A DNA stretch of 64,000 bases from Apodemus sylvaticus (taxonomy: Eukaryota > Chordata > Mammalia > Rodentia > Muridae), in NCBI RefSeq assembly GCF_947179515.1, contig NC_067473.1:103604282-103668281 (forward strand), written 5' to 3'. Each line of letters begins with the position of its first letter. Position 1 is the first letter of the stretch. Position numbers and translations under genes: made by a program. Positions 33,283 through 46,493 of this stretch are shown here, piece by piece. Under the pieces are notes generated by a model. That model made no database searches, was not told the DNA's origin, and saw only the letters and a list, made by a program, of their open reading frames with translations.

Positions 33283-34745
33283 TTTTTTGACCATTTTAAA
33301 ATCATTACTATTTAGAGATGTCTCTATCCTCTACCTCTTTCTGTTACAAATTTCAATGCGTTCTCCTTGTCTTCTGTCCCTTTCTCTGTCTCTCAATACA
33401 CCTGATCCCGAATCACCCCAATTCCTGTCATTTTGTCTCCCACCTAGATCCTCCCCTCCATCTGCCCTATATGACTATTTTATTTCCCCTTCTAAGTGAG
33501 ATTCAAGCATCCTTTCTTGGGCCTTCCTTCTAGTTTAATTTCTTTGGGTCTGTGGAGTATAAAATGATTATCCTGTCTTTATGACTAATATCCAATTATG
33601 AATATATAACATGCACATCATTTTTGGGCTGAGGTACCTTTTTCAGGATATTTTCTAGTTTCATCCATTGACTTACAAAATTCATGATGTCCTTGTTTTT
33701 AATGGCTGAGTAATATTTCATTGTGTAAATGGACCACATTTTCTGTACCCAGTTTTCAGTTGAGGAGAATGAGTTGTTACCAGATTCTGGCTATTACAAA
33801 TAAAGCTGCTATGAACATAGTGGAGCACATGTCCTCATGGTATGGTGGAACATCTTTTGGGTATATGCCAGGAGCAGTGTGCTGTGTCTTCAGGTAGAAT
33901 GATTCCCAATTTTCTGAGAAATTGACTGATTGATTTCCAGAGTGGGATCTGGAATGGATAAGGCTCCAAATGGGGTGACCTTAGCTGAAACTCATAAAAG
34001 TTGGGTTATAGAACCTGAAGTGGCCACATCCAGCAGCCAGGCAGGGTCCCCCAGTAGAGGGAAAAGACCACAAACCCATATACAAGACTATCAACCCAAA
34101 ATTTGTCCTGTCTACAAGACATGCAGGGGAAGAGAGACTGAGGAAATGGCCAACCAATGACTGGCCCAACTTGAGGCCCGTTGCATGAGCAAACACCAAC
34201 CCTGACACTATTAATGATACTTTGTTATGCTTGCCGACAGGACCCTAATATAACTGTTCCTTGAGAGGGTCCATCCAGAAGCTGACTGAGGCAGATGCAG
34301 AGACCTACAGCCAAACATTGGACTGAGCTCGGTAAGTCTTGTGGAGGAGTTGGGGAAAGGATTGCAAAGACCAACAAAGTAACCTAACCTGGACCCTTGG
34401 GGACTCTCAGAGACTGAAGCACCACTCAAGGAGCATACATGGGCTAGACCTATGTAGCACACGCATTGCTTGGTCTTCATGAAGGATGCCTAGCAACTGG
34501 AGCAGGTCTTAACATTGTTACATGTCTATAGATTCAGTTGCCTAATCTGGCCTCAGTGGGAGAGAATGTACGTATCCCTGCATAGACTTGATGTGCCAGG
34601 GTTTGGCAATACACAAAGGATTCTCCACTCTCTCAGATGAGATGGGGAAAGGGGAGATGGAGGGAGGGATTGTGCGAGGGTCCACTGGGACGGGGGGGGG
34701 GGGCGGTTAGTGATCAGGATGTAAAGTGAATAAATAAAAAAATAA
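33283..34745 (+). mobile_element. Lx-type L1 with 5' inversion
   Basis: 33283-33943 is minus-strand ORF2 C-terminus and start of 3' UTR (antisense of AATGGCTGAGTAATATTTCA at 33702, of AAGCTGCTATGAACATAGTG at 33803). 33944-34745 is plus-strand 3' UTR ending in GATGTAAAGTGAATAAATAA. The order fits a plus-strand insertion with an inverted 5' part. A G run (12 G at 34692) sits in the 3' UTR. Frames such as 33930-34160 are remnants without function. Confidence 0.65.
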
Positions 34746-35109
34746 TGATTTACAGTGAGAATTCAGGGAAAAATGGTACTTTATTTCATTTCATTCTGCC
34801 ATGACAAGAAGACACTATCTCCAAAAGACATCCTGGCTCTGGATCTTACACTTTTTCTGGCCCTTTCTTCTAAGATGTTTCATGAATCTTTGGAGTTATG
34901 TTGTAGTTTCCTAAACAAGATCAAACTGGGGCTGACCATGTAGTCCTTATTCTTTGTATTTTGTCCTAGCGAATCTCTGTATTAACATCCATCTACTGAA
35001 ATAGGAAGCTTCTTAAGTGAGGGTTGAGAGATACATGTATCTATGGGTATAAGATCAAGTTTAAAATACCCTTAGAAGCTATATGGGTTTACAATAAAGT
35101 ATCTTGGAA
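34746..35109. other. Non-coding stretch, nothing recognised
   Basis: No gene or repeat recognised. Confidence 0.4.
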
Positions 35110-35395
35110 AAATCTTAACCAAGGAGGTGAAAGACTTCTACAATGAATATTGTATATCTCTGAAGAAAGAGATTGAGGTTGATGTTAGAAATGGAAAAAC
35201 TTTCTTTGTTCATGGATTTAAAGAGTTAATAATGGGGAAATGACCAGAAGCATATAGAACTGATGCAACACCCATCAAAATACCCCAGAAATTTACATAA
35301 AATATTCATACAAAAACATCCTGAAGTTCATACAGAGGTACACAAATATCTTACATAGCCCAAACACTGATGAGTTACATTCTAACATGGTCTCA
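35110..35395 (+). mobile_element. Ancient L1 ORF2 fragment
   Basis: GACTTCTACAATGAATATTG, CTTTGTTCATGGATTTAAAG and ATGCAACACCCATCAAAATA match the ORF2 region between palm and thumb. No open frame remains. Confidence 0.65.
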
Positions 35396-35443
35396 ATGGT
35401 AATGTGTCATTAGTGAATGAACTAAGAAGGCTATAATATTTTT

Positions 35444-35547
35444 TCAATTTTCCAAACACATTGGAGGAAGGAGACATATGGAACCTTTGGGGATTTCAAT
35501 TTTCCAAACACATTGGAGGAAAAAGACATATGGAACCTTTGGGGATT
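35444..35547 (+). repeat. 52-bp tandem duplication
   Basis: 35444-35495 and 35496-35547 are adjacent direct copies that differ at about two bases (GGAAGGAG versus GGAAAAAG). Contains CATTGGAGGAA and CATATGGAACCTTTGGGG. Confidence 0.95.
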
Positions 35548-37691
35548 TCTTATTTTATAGGTGAATAAGTATGTGAATGTGCTTACATTACTGAATTTAA
35601 AGATGTTTATTGAGGCCCCTATGATGATACAGGCATGCTCTTACTGCCTAATGATACAAGAATTAGTGAAATAGAGTAGTCTCTTATACTCATGAGTGTA
35701 CAATAAGTGATGTTTCATCATTATCCTTAACTTCTGCTCTCTCCTGATCTACATCACATCATGCCAATTTACAAATGACTAAACGAACCCAAGTAATACA
35801 GCTAATGGCAAAGGAGTGTCTATGTGTGTATGTCTGTGTGTGTGGGGGGGTATAATCAGAATTCAGTGTTTAATTTTCATTTCTAACAATACACAAGTGT
35901 AATCAAATTATTGTTATATATAATCCCCCAAAGATTTCTTGTTATAATTAGAGTAAATTCCAAAATATATGAGAACAATTACATGCTCTGGTATCTGGCA
36001 AATACACCAAGCTCATGGCCTCCTCTATTTTTTGTCTCTCACTTCCTTTCACCTTTACGTGGTTCATCCTTTAGCACCCTTTCAACATTTGGCATACCAT
36101 CAGTATAGTTATTAGTTATTAGTGATTTTTTAATACCTATTTGTGAGAGAGAGCACCATATTCATTTTGCTTACATAGTCTATATTTTGTTTCATGATGA
36201 TGCCCACCACACAGGAAATACAATATACATTCCATGCTTGTCAATTCACACAATTATTTTAAATTAGAAAATGTTTTTCCTCTCATCTTGAGGACTCCTG
36301 ATATTTTACTTACTATCTGGTAGATTACATCTTCCTCCTTTGCTCAGCTTTATAACTTCTGTCAACTATGAATCCAATTTAAGACTCCCTAGGACATGTG
36401 CTTTTGCCTCTTCCATCATTTTGCACATTCACTGTAGGAATGACAGAGTCAAAATTTTCTTACACCCATTCTTTCTTATAAAAATATGTACATCTTGTAA
36501 ACTGACTTTTCTCCACACAATATTTTAAAAGAGATTTTGAAAATAATTTCCTCCTATTTCTTTGCTGAGGCTTCTGTGACTTGGCCTCTTCAAAGTGATG
36601 CAAAAGCACTAGCTGACATTGATTGGTAGACACCGGAGAGCAGAGAGCAGTTAGGAGACAAAGGTTTTTGATAGAGTGCATGGTGTGGAGCTGATCAAAG
36701 ACAGGGCACAGAGAAGGTAGCCTTATTATTTTTTTAGCAGGCTGCACATCTTGAGATTGTAGCAAACATTTCAAAACATATCTGAGAAAATAACAGCATA
36801 GATCTTTGTCTCTCAGGATGCATCTGTGGGAAATGTTCTGACAAAGTCCATCTGAAAATTAATAAGAAAGTCAAGGTTAATACAATAAATATTGCTTAAA
36901 AACTCCTGACAATATTCACAAAGGTTCAAAAGGAACCTTATGTAAAAAAAAAAAAATCCCACAAATAGAGAAGCAACTTCGTTAGAATTTAAATCACTTA
37001 CAATCTATGTGTTAGGGTCTTTTTGTTAAATTTTTATAATTTCCAAACATTGGCTTTAATCAACAGTACAAAACGTGGCCATCTGAGAGAGCAGAGGGGA
37101 AATAATTGAATAGACTCTCTTCTTTGAACATGAAAGGAACTTGTGGACTGAGGAAAACTATTTGCTCCCTATTCATTCCAAGTCATCAATCTATAGACCC
37201 AAGGAACCTTGTTTTGAAAAATCCTATTCAGACACGGAACATGAACTCTTAATCTCAAAATCCTGTGTAGCAGTCTGCATTGAGCTGATAGGATTGCTTC
37301 TTTTGCTATTGAATAGTAAATTTCTAGAGTCTAGAAATATTTTTATATACTTCCAAGTGTCTAGTTTATACAAAGCATCCTATTAAAAGTGAAAGCTAAA
37401 AAAAATACTTAGGACAATGCCATTGTAAATAACAATATCCTAAAATCCTGCTTGAAAAATATGAAACAAAATTTCTTAACTACAATTCAGGTAAATAGTT
37501 CAATAATGAAAGAATCTATGAAGAACAGAGATGATGAATGCTAGAATCTTCCTTTAGCAATACTATAATTTATTTTATTTTAGCTTAAGGATGGCATTGG
37601 TGGCTAAGTAATTATTATGCTATTTAAAATGGCAATGATAAAAAACATATTAAACAACTGATGCATAAATCAGCATATTATTGTGTAGGTA
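35548..37691. other. Long AT-rich non-coding stretch
   Basis: Nothing recognised apart from a short TG-rich tract (35821-35850). The frames at 36460-36774 minus and 37141-37386 plus have no supporting feature. Confidence 0.4.
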
Positions 37692-38075
37692 AAACTTGGT
37701 TATCAACTATATCGATCATTACCCTGGATATACATCTCTGGGTATGTCTATGAGGGTGTTTAAGAGAGGATGAGTTGGCAAATGAAAGTGGACTTGAATG
37801 TGGGGGAATCATCCCATCTTCTGGGCTCTTGGATTGAATATTGAGAAAGGAAAAAGGAAACCCAGCTAGGCACAAGTCATTTCTCCCTGAAGCTTCCTTC
37901 TCACATTCCTGATTGTGGTTACTGTATGACCAGTCTTCTCTTATTCCTGATGCTATGTCATCCCTGTAACAGTAGCCTGTATCATCTGAAACTGTGAGCT
38001 AGATTAAACTCTTCATGTCTTACACTGATTTGTATAGGTATTTTATTACAGCAATAAAAAAGTAACTAATATAAT
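37692..38075 (+). mobile_element. MaLR-type LTR
   Basis: GGTATGTCTATGAGGGTGTT, GAATGTGGGGGAATCATCCC, GAAACTGTGAGCTAGATTAA and TTATTACAGCAATAAAAAAG then TAACTAATATA follow the order of an older MaLR LTR, including the polyadenylation region. No internal part attached. Confidence 0.65.
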
Positions 38076-41000
38076 TGGATAAAAATAGAGAAAGCTATTT
38101 AAAATTTAGCAGCATATGTTTTGACAAAGAGACACAAAAATAACCAGGATCTTGGATGTTCCTCCAGGAAGAAAAGATTTGTGATTATTACCAGAAGACA
38201 AAATAGTTGTTGAAAGGATGGAGGTGGAAAAGGCCAAACTACAAATTTCTCACTTTGAAATAGACCCACTGAAACTTTTTCCATTCAATGGAAATTTAAG
38301 AAACTTTCCTGTGATCTGAGAAAGAATTATAGGAATGAGAAAAATAGCATGCTGAGCTCTCTCACAGAAATGTCACTGTAAGGGCACAAAATTATATCTC
38401 ATCTCTGAGGGTTTGTGAAACTTTTATGATTAACTATTTAGCATGGTTATTTTATCATTCTTTAACCTGGTTTAGCTGGAACAAATCTGTGTGGGTAGAG
38501 TGGTTCAGGGAGGTGTTAGGGGTGCGAGTGATAGGGTTCATTGCCATGCTTGCTCTCCTCGTGAGGCAGTGAGGATTAGCTTTCTGGGGGTTAATTTTCC
38601 TCACATGTTCTTCCTGTATTCAAAATACAAATTTATATTAATTAATGTTGTTTCCCTTTTAATACATATCTGATCCTGTGGAAATTATAACATATTTTAT
38701 AAGAGATGTGGGAAGGGTATATGGGAATCTTGGACATTGAGGATAGGTATTTCAGGATAAAGAACAGAGACATTCTTTAATTCTTGACCAATGCTGGCTC
38801 ACAGAAAGTTAGACTTTCTAAAATGGCACAGCAAAATATATGTTCCCTTCATTCGAGTACCCATTAATATAATGAACTCATCCCTATGAATATGCTCTGA
38901 CATGACAAAAGATAATTTGAAGATATGATAGAATGACTACTGATTTGTCCATAAGGTAAGGACAAGCATGAGACTTTAATAAGCAAAGGTATGACAAACA
39001 GGGGTCTTTCTCTTGCTAGCACACAGAAGAGAAATAGTGAATAGTCAGAACAGTTTCAAGAATAAGAAGAACAGTCTATGTTTTGAAGATGAAGATAGAC
39101 ACCAAAGGAATGCGAGCAACTTTAAGCAGTTAACGTTACAGGTATATTATTAACATAACTTAAATGCTGCAAGGAAATGAATCTCAGATCTGTAGCTACT
39201 CTGAAGTATATTGTCTCACACATCTGGAGTAGAACTGAGAACAGATTACCTCTGCACATCTCCACATAAACAAATGCAGTCTACCAAATACCTTTTAACC
39301 TCGATAGACTCTAGACTCAGAGAATCTATTCAAGCTCACTTGTTTCTGGCCTTCAGAACTACAAAATTACAAATGGATACTGTTTTAAGATATATTAGTA
39401 GTAATGTACTACATATTTATAGAAATTAAATGACACACTTATGGATCAAATAATTATGTTACCTTGTGCCAATATAATCTGTTGGGAAAAGGTTGGAGTA
39501 GGTGAGAGATGAAACTATATTTGCACACATTTGAACTTATACATAGTAAATATTTAAAAAAATTAAAATGAGTTCTTATGACTTTTTTTACAAGAGAATT
39601 TATGGATTCCATCAAATTTTGAAGGTTCACATTTACCCTGAAACCTTAGAAGTGTAAAGCAAGAGGGAAGTGTGTGTGGGTCTGTGATAGCCTTGGTATT
39701 CCTGAGAAAGATTGGAATGAACATGTTCTCCCCTTTCAAGACCCTGGGAAAGTTTAATGTATTTATGATTTGATTCATGAAATCAAAGCAGCCTTGGTTA
39801 TCTGCATAAGCATGCACAAAATCCAGCCTAAATCATGGCATGGATAGGAGATGGGTTCTCAAGATTCCACCTCTTTAGATGAACAGATACTAGAATCTGA
39901 TAGCCAGTCAGTATCAAGTGTGGCTAATGAATAAGGCTCGTTTTGCTTAGCAGATGGTTTCATACTTATGCTCATTTCTTCAGCACTAGTTGAACACAGT
40001 GGGTTAATATTAATAATAAAAGTAGACATGAAAATATGTGAGAAGGAATGGGGGAATGAACATAATTCAACTCATTGTTTATATGTATGGAAATTTCAAA
40101 AAATGAATGAAAATATAAATACAAAATTAAAAAGCTTAATGAAAGCTCTCCATAGTTGAATGATGATATGTATAAGTAAAGAACATATTCAAGCAGATGT
40201 TCTGTGGAATGCAGAGGTGGGGGGAGAATCTACATTTGAGATGCTATTGCACTCCTAGCAAGAGAGAGACAATTTAAACAATTAATACCTGTTAGGCCAA
40301 AGATAGACTCCCTGCACATAAACCATGTTTGAAACTGACTTAGATCCTTTTTGGAAGGCTTTCCTGAGGTGATGGTGCATCAACACTCTGGACTTATGGT
40401 CTGGATGGTAGCTAAATGATTCTAGGTGAGTTCATTTCTCTTTTATGAAATGTACATTTGTGTGAGTCTAGTTTTTGGTCTGGAAATTCTTTTTGTCATA
40501 TTAATAACTAGTGTATATGTTTAATGTGTGTTTATATTAAAAGAAAATGTAAATGTGACACTATTTAAAAGAAGATGAAATCTCCTGAGCACTGAGGAGT
40601 GATAGAAATCTCCAAAAAGCCCAAATAAATATCTCCACAGAAGTCTTGACATTGAGGGATTCTCCCATATTAGACTGTCTTTTTAATGTTTTCATAATTG
40701 CTGGAGAATCAGAATCTTCATAAGTATGTAGGAGAAGCAAAAATATGAGCAAGATAAACAAAATCCCCCATCTGTGTCCCAGTTGTAGATGAGAAAAAAA
40801 TGGACTTAAGGTAGAGTAGTTTTCTATGCAACTATGAGAGTTCTATGACATTTACTTGAGCACTAATTACTTCTCAGAGGAAACTGATGGTGTTAGAGAT
40901 GATCCCAACTGTTGACCCCAGAGGCAGGAAACAAGGCAGCACTTGCCCAAATATCTCTTGGAACCTATGAAGTGTAAAAGGCAAAGCATGATTTACAGAT

Positions 41001-41317
41001 ATACATGCCGGGAGCCTGTGATCCTCTAGCTAGGGAGGGCGGAGTCTGTGGTTGTCTTCTTCCATTCTGGGTTTCCTCTGTTCTCTAATGGAGGTACTTT
41101 TTAAACCTTTTAAAGGGGATTATTTCAAGCTTATAATAACTGTGTCTTAGAGGAGAAATAGCTTTTAATTTAAAACTTCTGTTAGTTCACAGTTTTTGTA
41201 TATTGTTCAGATGTTTTGATTGTTAAGTATACAAATTATTCTGGGGCTCCTTGAAGGTAATACTTATATGTATTTCATTTATTGCTGTATTTCCAAGCTC
41301 TAATATGTGTTTTAAGG
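38076..41317. other. Long non-coding stretch, nothing recognised
   Basis: About 3.2 kb without recognisable gene, RNA or repeat family. Open frames here are short and lack features. Confidence 0.4.
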
Positions 41318-41425
41318 AAAGACAAAGGAGAGAAAGAGAGAAAGGGGATGAGGAGAAGTAAGAGGAAAGAGTGGGAGGGAAGAAGAGACAAAAACATAAA
41401 GGAAAGGAGGAGGAGAGGAAGAAAC
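41318..41425 (+). repeat. Purine (GA)-rich tract
   Basis: Over 100 bp almost free of pyrimidines (GAGAGAAAGAGAGAAAGGGG, GGAAAGGAGGAGGAGAGGAA). Confidence 0.9.
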
Positions 41426-41690
41426 TGTTACAAGAGTGTAATAGAAAGAATCACTGGGTAGGTTCTAAGGAATTGCAGTTTAGTTAAATAAAGTCTGAAT
41501 CCTCCTATAAGAAATGTTTTCCAAATTCCTTATACTATTTATTCTAGTCTGGACCATGGTCATAATTGTATTTTTCTTCACTGAAAATCTGCATGGTTCT
41601 CTTGGTCTGTAGTGAACAAAGTTGTTTTTCATGGTCAGGATTAATGGAGTATGTATCTTGATTAAATTTAATGTGAATTTAGCTGAGAGC

Positions 41691-41740
41691 AACACACACA
41701 CACATACACACACACATACACACACACACACACACACACA
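41691..41740 (+). repeat. (CA)n microsatellite
   Basis: Pure and CATA-interrupted CA units. The Cys-Val frame on the other strand is an artefact. Confidence 0.97.
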
Positions 41741-42740
41741 ATGTATCTTTCCTTAATTTTTTACAATGTAGTTCTAAGTATCGAAATTCAAATTATGGTG
41801 AAAATATCATGTATTAGGACTAATTTAGATTTATTTACTCAGTTTCAGTTTTAGACAAGCAGAGTTAAGGTAATGGAGATCTCTATGACAGTCTTCTGCC
41901 ACACCAACTCCAGTGTCGTCTGTGTGACATGACAGTATGTCATTAAGGCAGACGGGAGAAAAATGCCCCTCAGGGCTAGGCTCCCTGGAGGTCCCTGGCA
42001 GTGTGCCCACCTCTGGCCTAAGAAAAGGCCTTGATGTTCTCTAAGGATATTGCGCTTCCTGGGTTATGGGTTTTGCACTGTGTCTTTCTTCTTCCTACTC
42101 TTAATTCTTTATACAGCTTGATCCCAGCCTACAAGCAGGTCAATTGATAAAGGAGAACTTGGTATTCCGGTGGAAGGAAAAAGGATGTGGTGATTACGCC
42201 TACCGCTTCCAGTCCTAAACTCAATGAACTCATATTGAACCTTAGTGAAAGAAAGCCTTGGAATGTTTTAACAGGGTCCGTCTTTATTACTAGCCTTAGT
42301 AATGGTGAAGGTAATGGTGAATAGTTTGTAGCAAGAAGAAGAACAATATGAAAAAGTATAGGACTACTGATGAGCTATTGTTTTATACAGGTACTTACGA
42401 TAAGAAGGTAATAGATGGATAAAAAACATTGAAGGTTAGAAGGTCCTATAATTTTCTTGAGATTATGGACATAGATTAGCTTGAGCCAGATCACTGTGGT
42501 GTTTGCTGTCCAAGGTAGTAGAGAAGGCTCTTGTAATGTATATGTGTTCATTTTTAAAGCATTTTGACTTTTGATGACAGAAGAAGGCTTTAAGCATGCA
42601 AATTGGTCTGAAGGCCCAAGTTCTCCTGTTGATTATTAACACAACTTTAATAAGTAACCACAAGTTAGAATCGAACACTATATGTCTGAGGTTCATGATC
42701 ATAGTTTGCTTTTGATCACGGTTCACAGATTAAGAGTTCC
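41741..42740. other. Non-coding stretch, possibly containing old retroviral-type sequence
   Basis: GC-richer blocks around 41950-42240 (GGCTAGGCTCCCTGGAGGTC, CTACCGCTTCCAGTCCTAAA) stand out from the AT-rich context. I cannot assign them. Confidence 0.3.
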
Positions 42741-43015
42741 TGTGGGCATCATCTCATGTCTACTTGCTGTTCTAATTAAGATGGAAATGTACCTTGTTCA
42801 GTAATTGTTTGAGTGTTTCTGGAGATGTGCCAACCTTGATCTGTTCCTCAATGTATTATAAATATGCCTGACTAAAAAGTAAAGTTGCAGCAGATTCAAA
42901 TCGCTCTCTGGTGTGTCTGTCTGTCATCTCGCCGAACCTGTGCCTTCCTGAATCCAAAGCCCTGATTTTCCCTCGGTCGTGACTCCCCGGCTGGGTCAGT
43001 CCGTGGCAGTCTTCA
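42741..43015 (+). mobile_element. ERV LTR (class I-like), boundaries uncertain
   Basis: A TATA-like box (ATTATAAATATGCC, 42854) is followed by a GC-richer R/U5 region (GTGTGTCTGTCTGTCATCTC, CCTCGGTCGTGACTCCCCGG) that ends GTCTTCA, then TTTGGAGG. Gammaretrovirus-like LTRs end with CA followed by TT and a primer-binding site beginning TGGxGG, which fits. Only the first bases of such a site are visible and no gag or pol follows. The 5' boundary (TGTGGGCATC) is a guess. Confidence 0.45.
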
Positions 43016-43298
43016 TTTGGAGGGTTAGGTGTTTATACAATAGATGAAAAATGAAAAATGTACAGAGTGTTTAGCTTTAATGTATATATAACACAATTAT
43101 GAATAGAATTGTCCCAAAGACTTTTGTATCTGAAATAATGAATATAAAAATAAATTTTTTTCTTTCTGGATTCATTAGATTATCTTAGGCATTGTACAAA
43201 AATTTGAGCTGTCATAAAAATAGAAATGAAAATAATGCTCTTTCCTCTAGAGATAGGGAAATGGTAGTTTGAATTTAGAAATTCTCTGAGGCATGTCA

Positions 43299-45995
43299 AG
43301 ATTGATTTCCAGAGTGGTTGTACCAGTTTGCAATCCTACCAGCAACAGAGGAGTGTTCCTCTATCTTCACATCCTTACCAACATGTGCTGTCAGCTGAGG
43401 TTTTGATCTTAGCCACTCTGATTGATGTAAGGTTGAATCTCAGGGTAATTTTTATTTGCATTCCCCTGAACTAAGGACTTTGAACATTTCTTTAGATGCT
43501 TCTCTGCCATTTAAGATTCTTCTGTTGTGATTTCTTGGTTTAGTTCTCTATCCCATTTTTTGATTGGGTTTGTGTTGTTTTTTTTTTTCTTGGTGGTTAG
43601 CTTCATTATATATTTTGGATATTAGCCATCTATTGAATGTGTGGTTAGTGAAGTTTTTTTTTTCTCTAACTCTAGGTTGCTGACTTGTCTTGTTGACTAT
43701 GTACTTTGCCTTACAGAAGCTTTCCGGTTTCATGCGGTCCCATTTCAATTCTTGATATTAGTTCTTAAGAGTTCTGTTTAGGAAATTTTCCCCTGTGCCA
43801 ATGAGCTCAAGGCTCTTTCTCACTTTCTCTTCTATTAGATTCAGTATATTTGGCTTTATGTTGAGGTCCTTGATCCACTTGGACTTGAGCTTTGTGTAAG
43901 GTGACAAATATGGGTCTACTTTCATTTTTCTATGTACAGAAGACTAGTTAGACCAGCAGCATTTATTGAGGATGCTCTCTTTTTTGTATTGTATATTTTT
44001 GGCTTCTTTGTCAAAAATCAAGTGTCTGTAAGTCTGTGGTTTAATTTCTGAATCTTCCATTCTATTTCATTGATCAGTGTATCTGTTCCTGTACCAATAA
44101 TACCATGCAGTTTTTATCACTATTGCTCTGTAGTAGAGCTTGAGGTCAGAAATGGTGATTCCCCTAGCCATTCTTTTATTGTTATTTTATTGTTTTTGCT
44201 ATTCTGGCTTTTTTTGCATTTCCATATGAAATTTAGCATTGTTTTTTCCATGGCTTTAAAGAATTGTGTTGGGATTTTGATGGAGATTGCATTGAATCTG
44301 TAGAATGCCTTTGGCACAATGGCCATTTTTACTATGTTAATTCTGTCAATTCATAGAATGGGAGATTTCTTCATTTTCTGAGATCTTTGATTTCTTTCTT
44401 GACAGACTTGAAGTTATTACAGATCTTTCACTTGTTTGGTTCGAGTTAACCCAAGGTATTTTATATTATTGGTGGCTATTGTGAAAGGAATTATTTCCCT
44501 AATTTCTTTCTCAGCCTGTTTATTATTTGTATATAATGATTTATTTGAGTTAATTTTATGTCTGACCACATTGCTGAACTTGTTTATCAGCTAGAGAAAC
44601 TCTCTGGTAGAATTTGTATATATATATATATATACTCTCATATCATCAGCAAATAGTGATACCTTTATTTCTTCTTTGCCAGTTTGTATCCCCTTGATCA
44701 CTTTTTGTTGTCTTATTATTCTAGCTAGGAGGTTCCTCAGAAAATTGGAAATAGATCTATCTGAAGACCCAACAATTCCACTCTTGGGAATATACTCAAA
44801 AGATACCCCTACCATGTCACAGGGGCACATGTTCCCCTATGTTCATAGTGGCCTTGTTTGTGATAGCCAGAATCTGGAAACAACACAGATGTTCCATGAC
44901 AGGATGGATATAGAAAATGTGGATCATTTATACAATGGAATACTACTCAGTTACTAAGAATGAGTACATCCTGAGTTTTGAAGATAAATAGATGGAACTA
45001 AAAAATATCCTGAGTGAGGTAACTGAGACCCAAAAGGACATGCATGGTATGTACTCACTCATAAGTTTATATTAGCCTTAAGAAAAACCTTACAGAATGC
45101 ACAAGATACAGTCCACAGAACTCAAAATGGTCAACAAGCTGAAGGGCCCAGGTGAAGATGCTTCAGTCCCACTGGGGAGGGAGAAGAAAGCAACCACAAG
45201 AGGGGAAGGAGGAAGGGACCTGGAAGGGGCCTGGAAGGGAAAGGGGACTGGGGTAGGGGAGAGCAGAACATGATCTGATATTGGGTGGGGAAAAGGGACT
45301 GAAGCCCTGAGGGTCAGCAGAAAGAATGGAAACAGGCAACCTCTGGAATAGAAAGTTTGGGGCACCCTCTAGAATGGGGCACCCTACCAGAGACATGGGA
45401 GGTGAGAGACTCTCAGGAATAAAAGGGAGGGAACTTATATGAAATGTCCTACAATGGGGAGAGGAACCCTCAGCAGAAAGACCAGGGCATCAAGTGAGGG
45501 ATGGGGTTGCAATCCCACAGTGTATACTCTGACCCATAATTGTTCCTGACTGAAAGAACTGCATGGAAGGAAATGGAGAGGAGCCTGAGGAAAAGAAGAT
45601 ACAGTGACAGGCCCAAAGTGAGATCCAGCTCAAGGAGAGGCTCCAAAGTCTGACACTAATACTGAGCCTATGGAGCTCTCACAAAAAGGGACCTATCATG
45701 ACTACCCTCTGAAAGACCCATCAAGTAGCTAAAAGAGTCAGATGTAGATATTTTTACCCAACCAATGGACAGAAGCTGCTTACCCTTGTGGTTGAATTAT
45801 GGAAAAGCTTGAAGATTCTGAGGAGGAAGATGACCCTGTAGGAGGACCAGCAGTCTCAATTTACCTGGACCCCTGAGATCTCTCAGACACTGGATAGGCA
45901 ACCAGGCATCCTCATGGAGACAGCAGGTGGGAAGGGGGTAAGGGATATAGAACAGTAGGAGGGTGGACCTAGAGCAGCAGAACAAAATTTTATAA

Positions 45996-46002
<7 letters not shown>
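43299..46002 (+). mobile_element. Large Lx-type L1 with 1.4-kb 5' inversion
   Basis: 43299-44730 is ORF2 on the minus strand, from the RT region (antisense of the FADD-type box near 44640-44650) to the CTCTGGAAATCAATC block at its outer end. 44731-46002 is plus strand, starting GGTTCCTCAGAAAATTGG and running through the ORF2 C-terminus into a long purine-rich 3' UTR. In an intact L1 those two outer/inner ends are within a few bases of each other, so almost nothing was lost. Frames inside it are decayed. Confidence 0.85.

Positions 46003-46040
<38 letters not shown>
46003..46040 (+). repeat. (TG)n microsatellite, left of LTR
   Basis: About 19 TG units directly before the LTR at 46039. Confidence 0.97.
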
Positions 46041-46042
<2 letters not shown>

Positions 46043-46491
46043 GCCATCCTGAGCTATTCGGACTTATGCTTACTCATGGCCCTAAGGTGGTGGCTGCTAA
46101 AATATGAGAACAATTAACTAGAGACTTCCCCATGAGCTATCGGTGCGAGAAGATTCCCAAGAATACCACAAGATGTTCCTGCCCTAACCGCGGAATGTTC
46201 CTGCCCGCATTAACTCTGGGTGTCCCCACCTGGATGACCTCCTCGCTTCCTGCTTCCATCGCTAGGGGTGTCTCTGCCCTTCCCTCCTTTGTCTGGTGTG
46301 AAGGTTAATTCCTTCTCTGTAAGCCTTAAAACCCACTTACCTCCCTGGCATTAAATGAAGCCTTGACATAACCCAGACTGACTTGTCTTTCTTAGTGTGC
46401 TTGACTTCCCTTTTCTCTCCCCCTTCCCCATTTTTGACCCCCAGGTAGTGCCTATTCGAGACCCTGGAATAACTGGACTTGCTGGACAGGG

Positions 46492-46493
<2 letters not shown>
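46039..46493 (+). mobile_element. Solo ERV LTR (class II-like) in a TG repeat
   Basis: A 455-bp unit runs from TGAAGCCATCC to GGGCA (TG...CA ends), with an ATTAAA signal (46350), a CTGACTTGTCTTTCTTAGTG and TTGACTTCCC R/U5 region and CCCCAGGTAGTGCC near the end, as in rodent ERV2/ERVK LTRs. It is GC-richer than its surroundings and well preserved. TG repeats lie on both sides, so the target duplication is hidden. No internal sequence is present. Confidence 0.7.

Noticed and set aside
45090..45396. Pro/Ser-rich minus-strand frames (77-91 residues)
   Set aside because: Antisense of a purine-rich L1 3' UTR.
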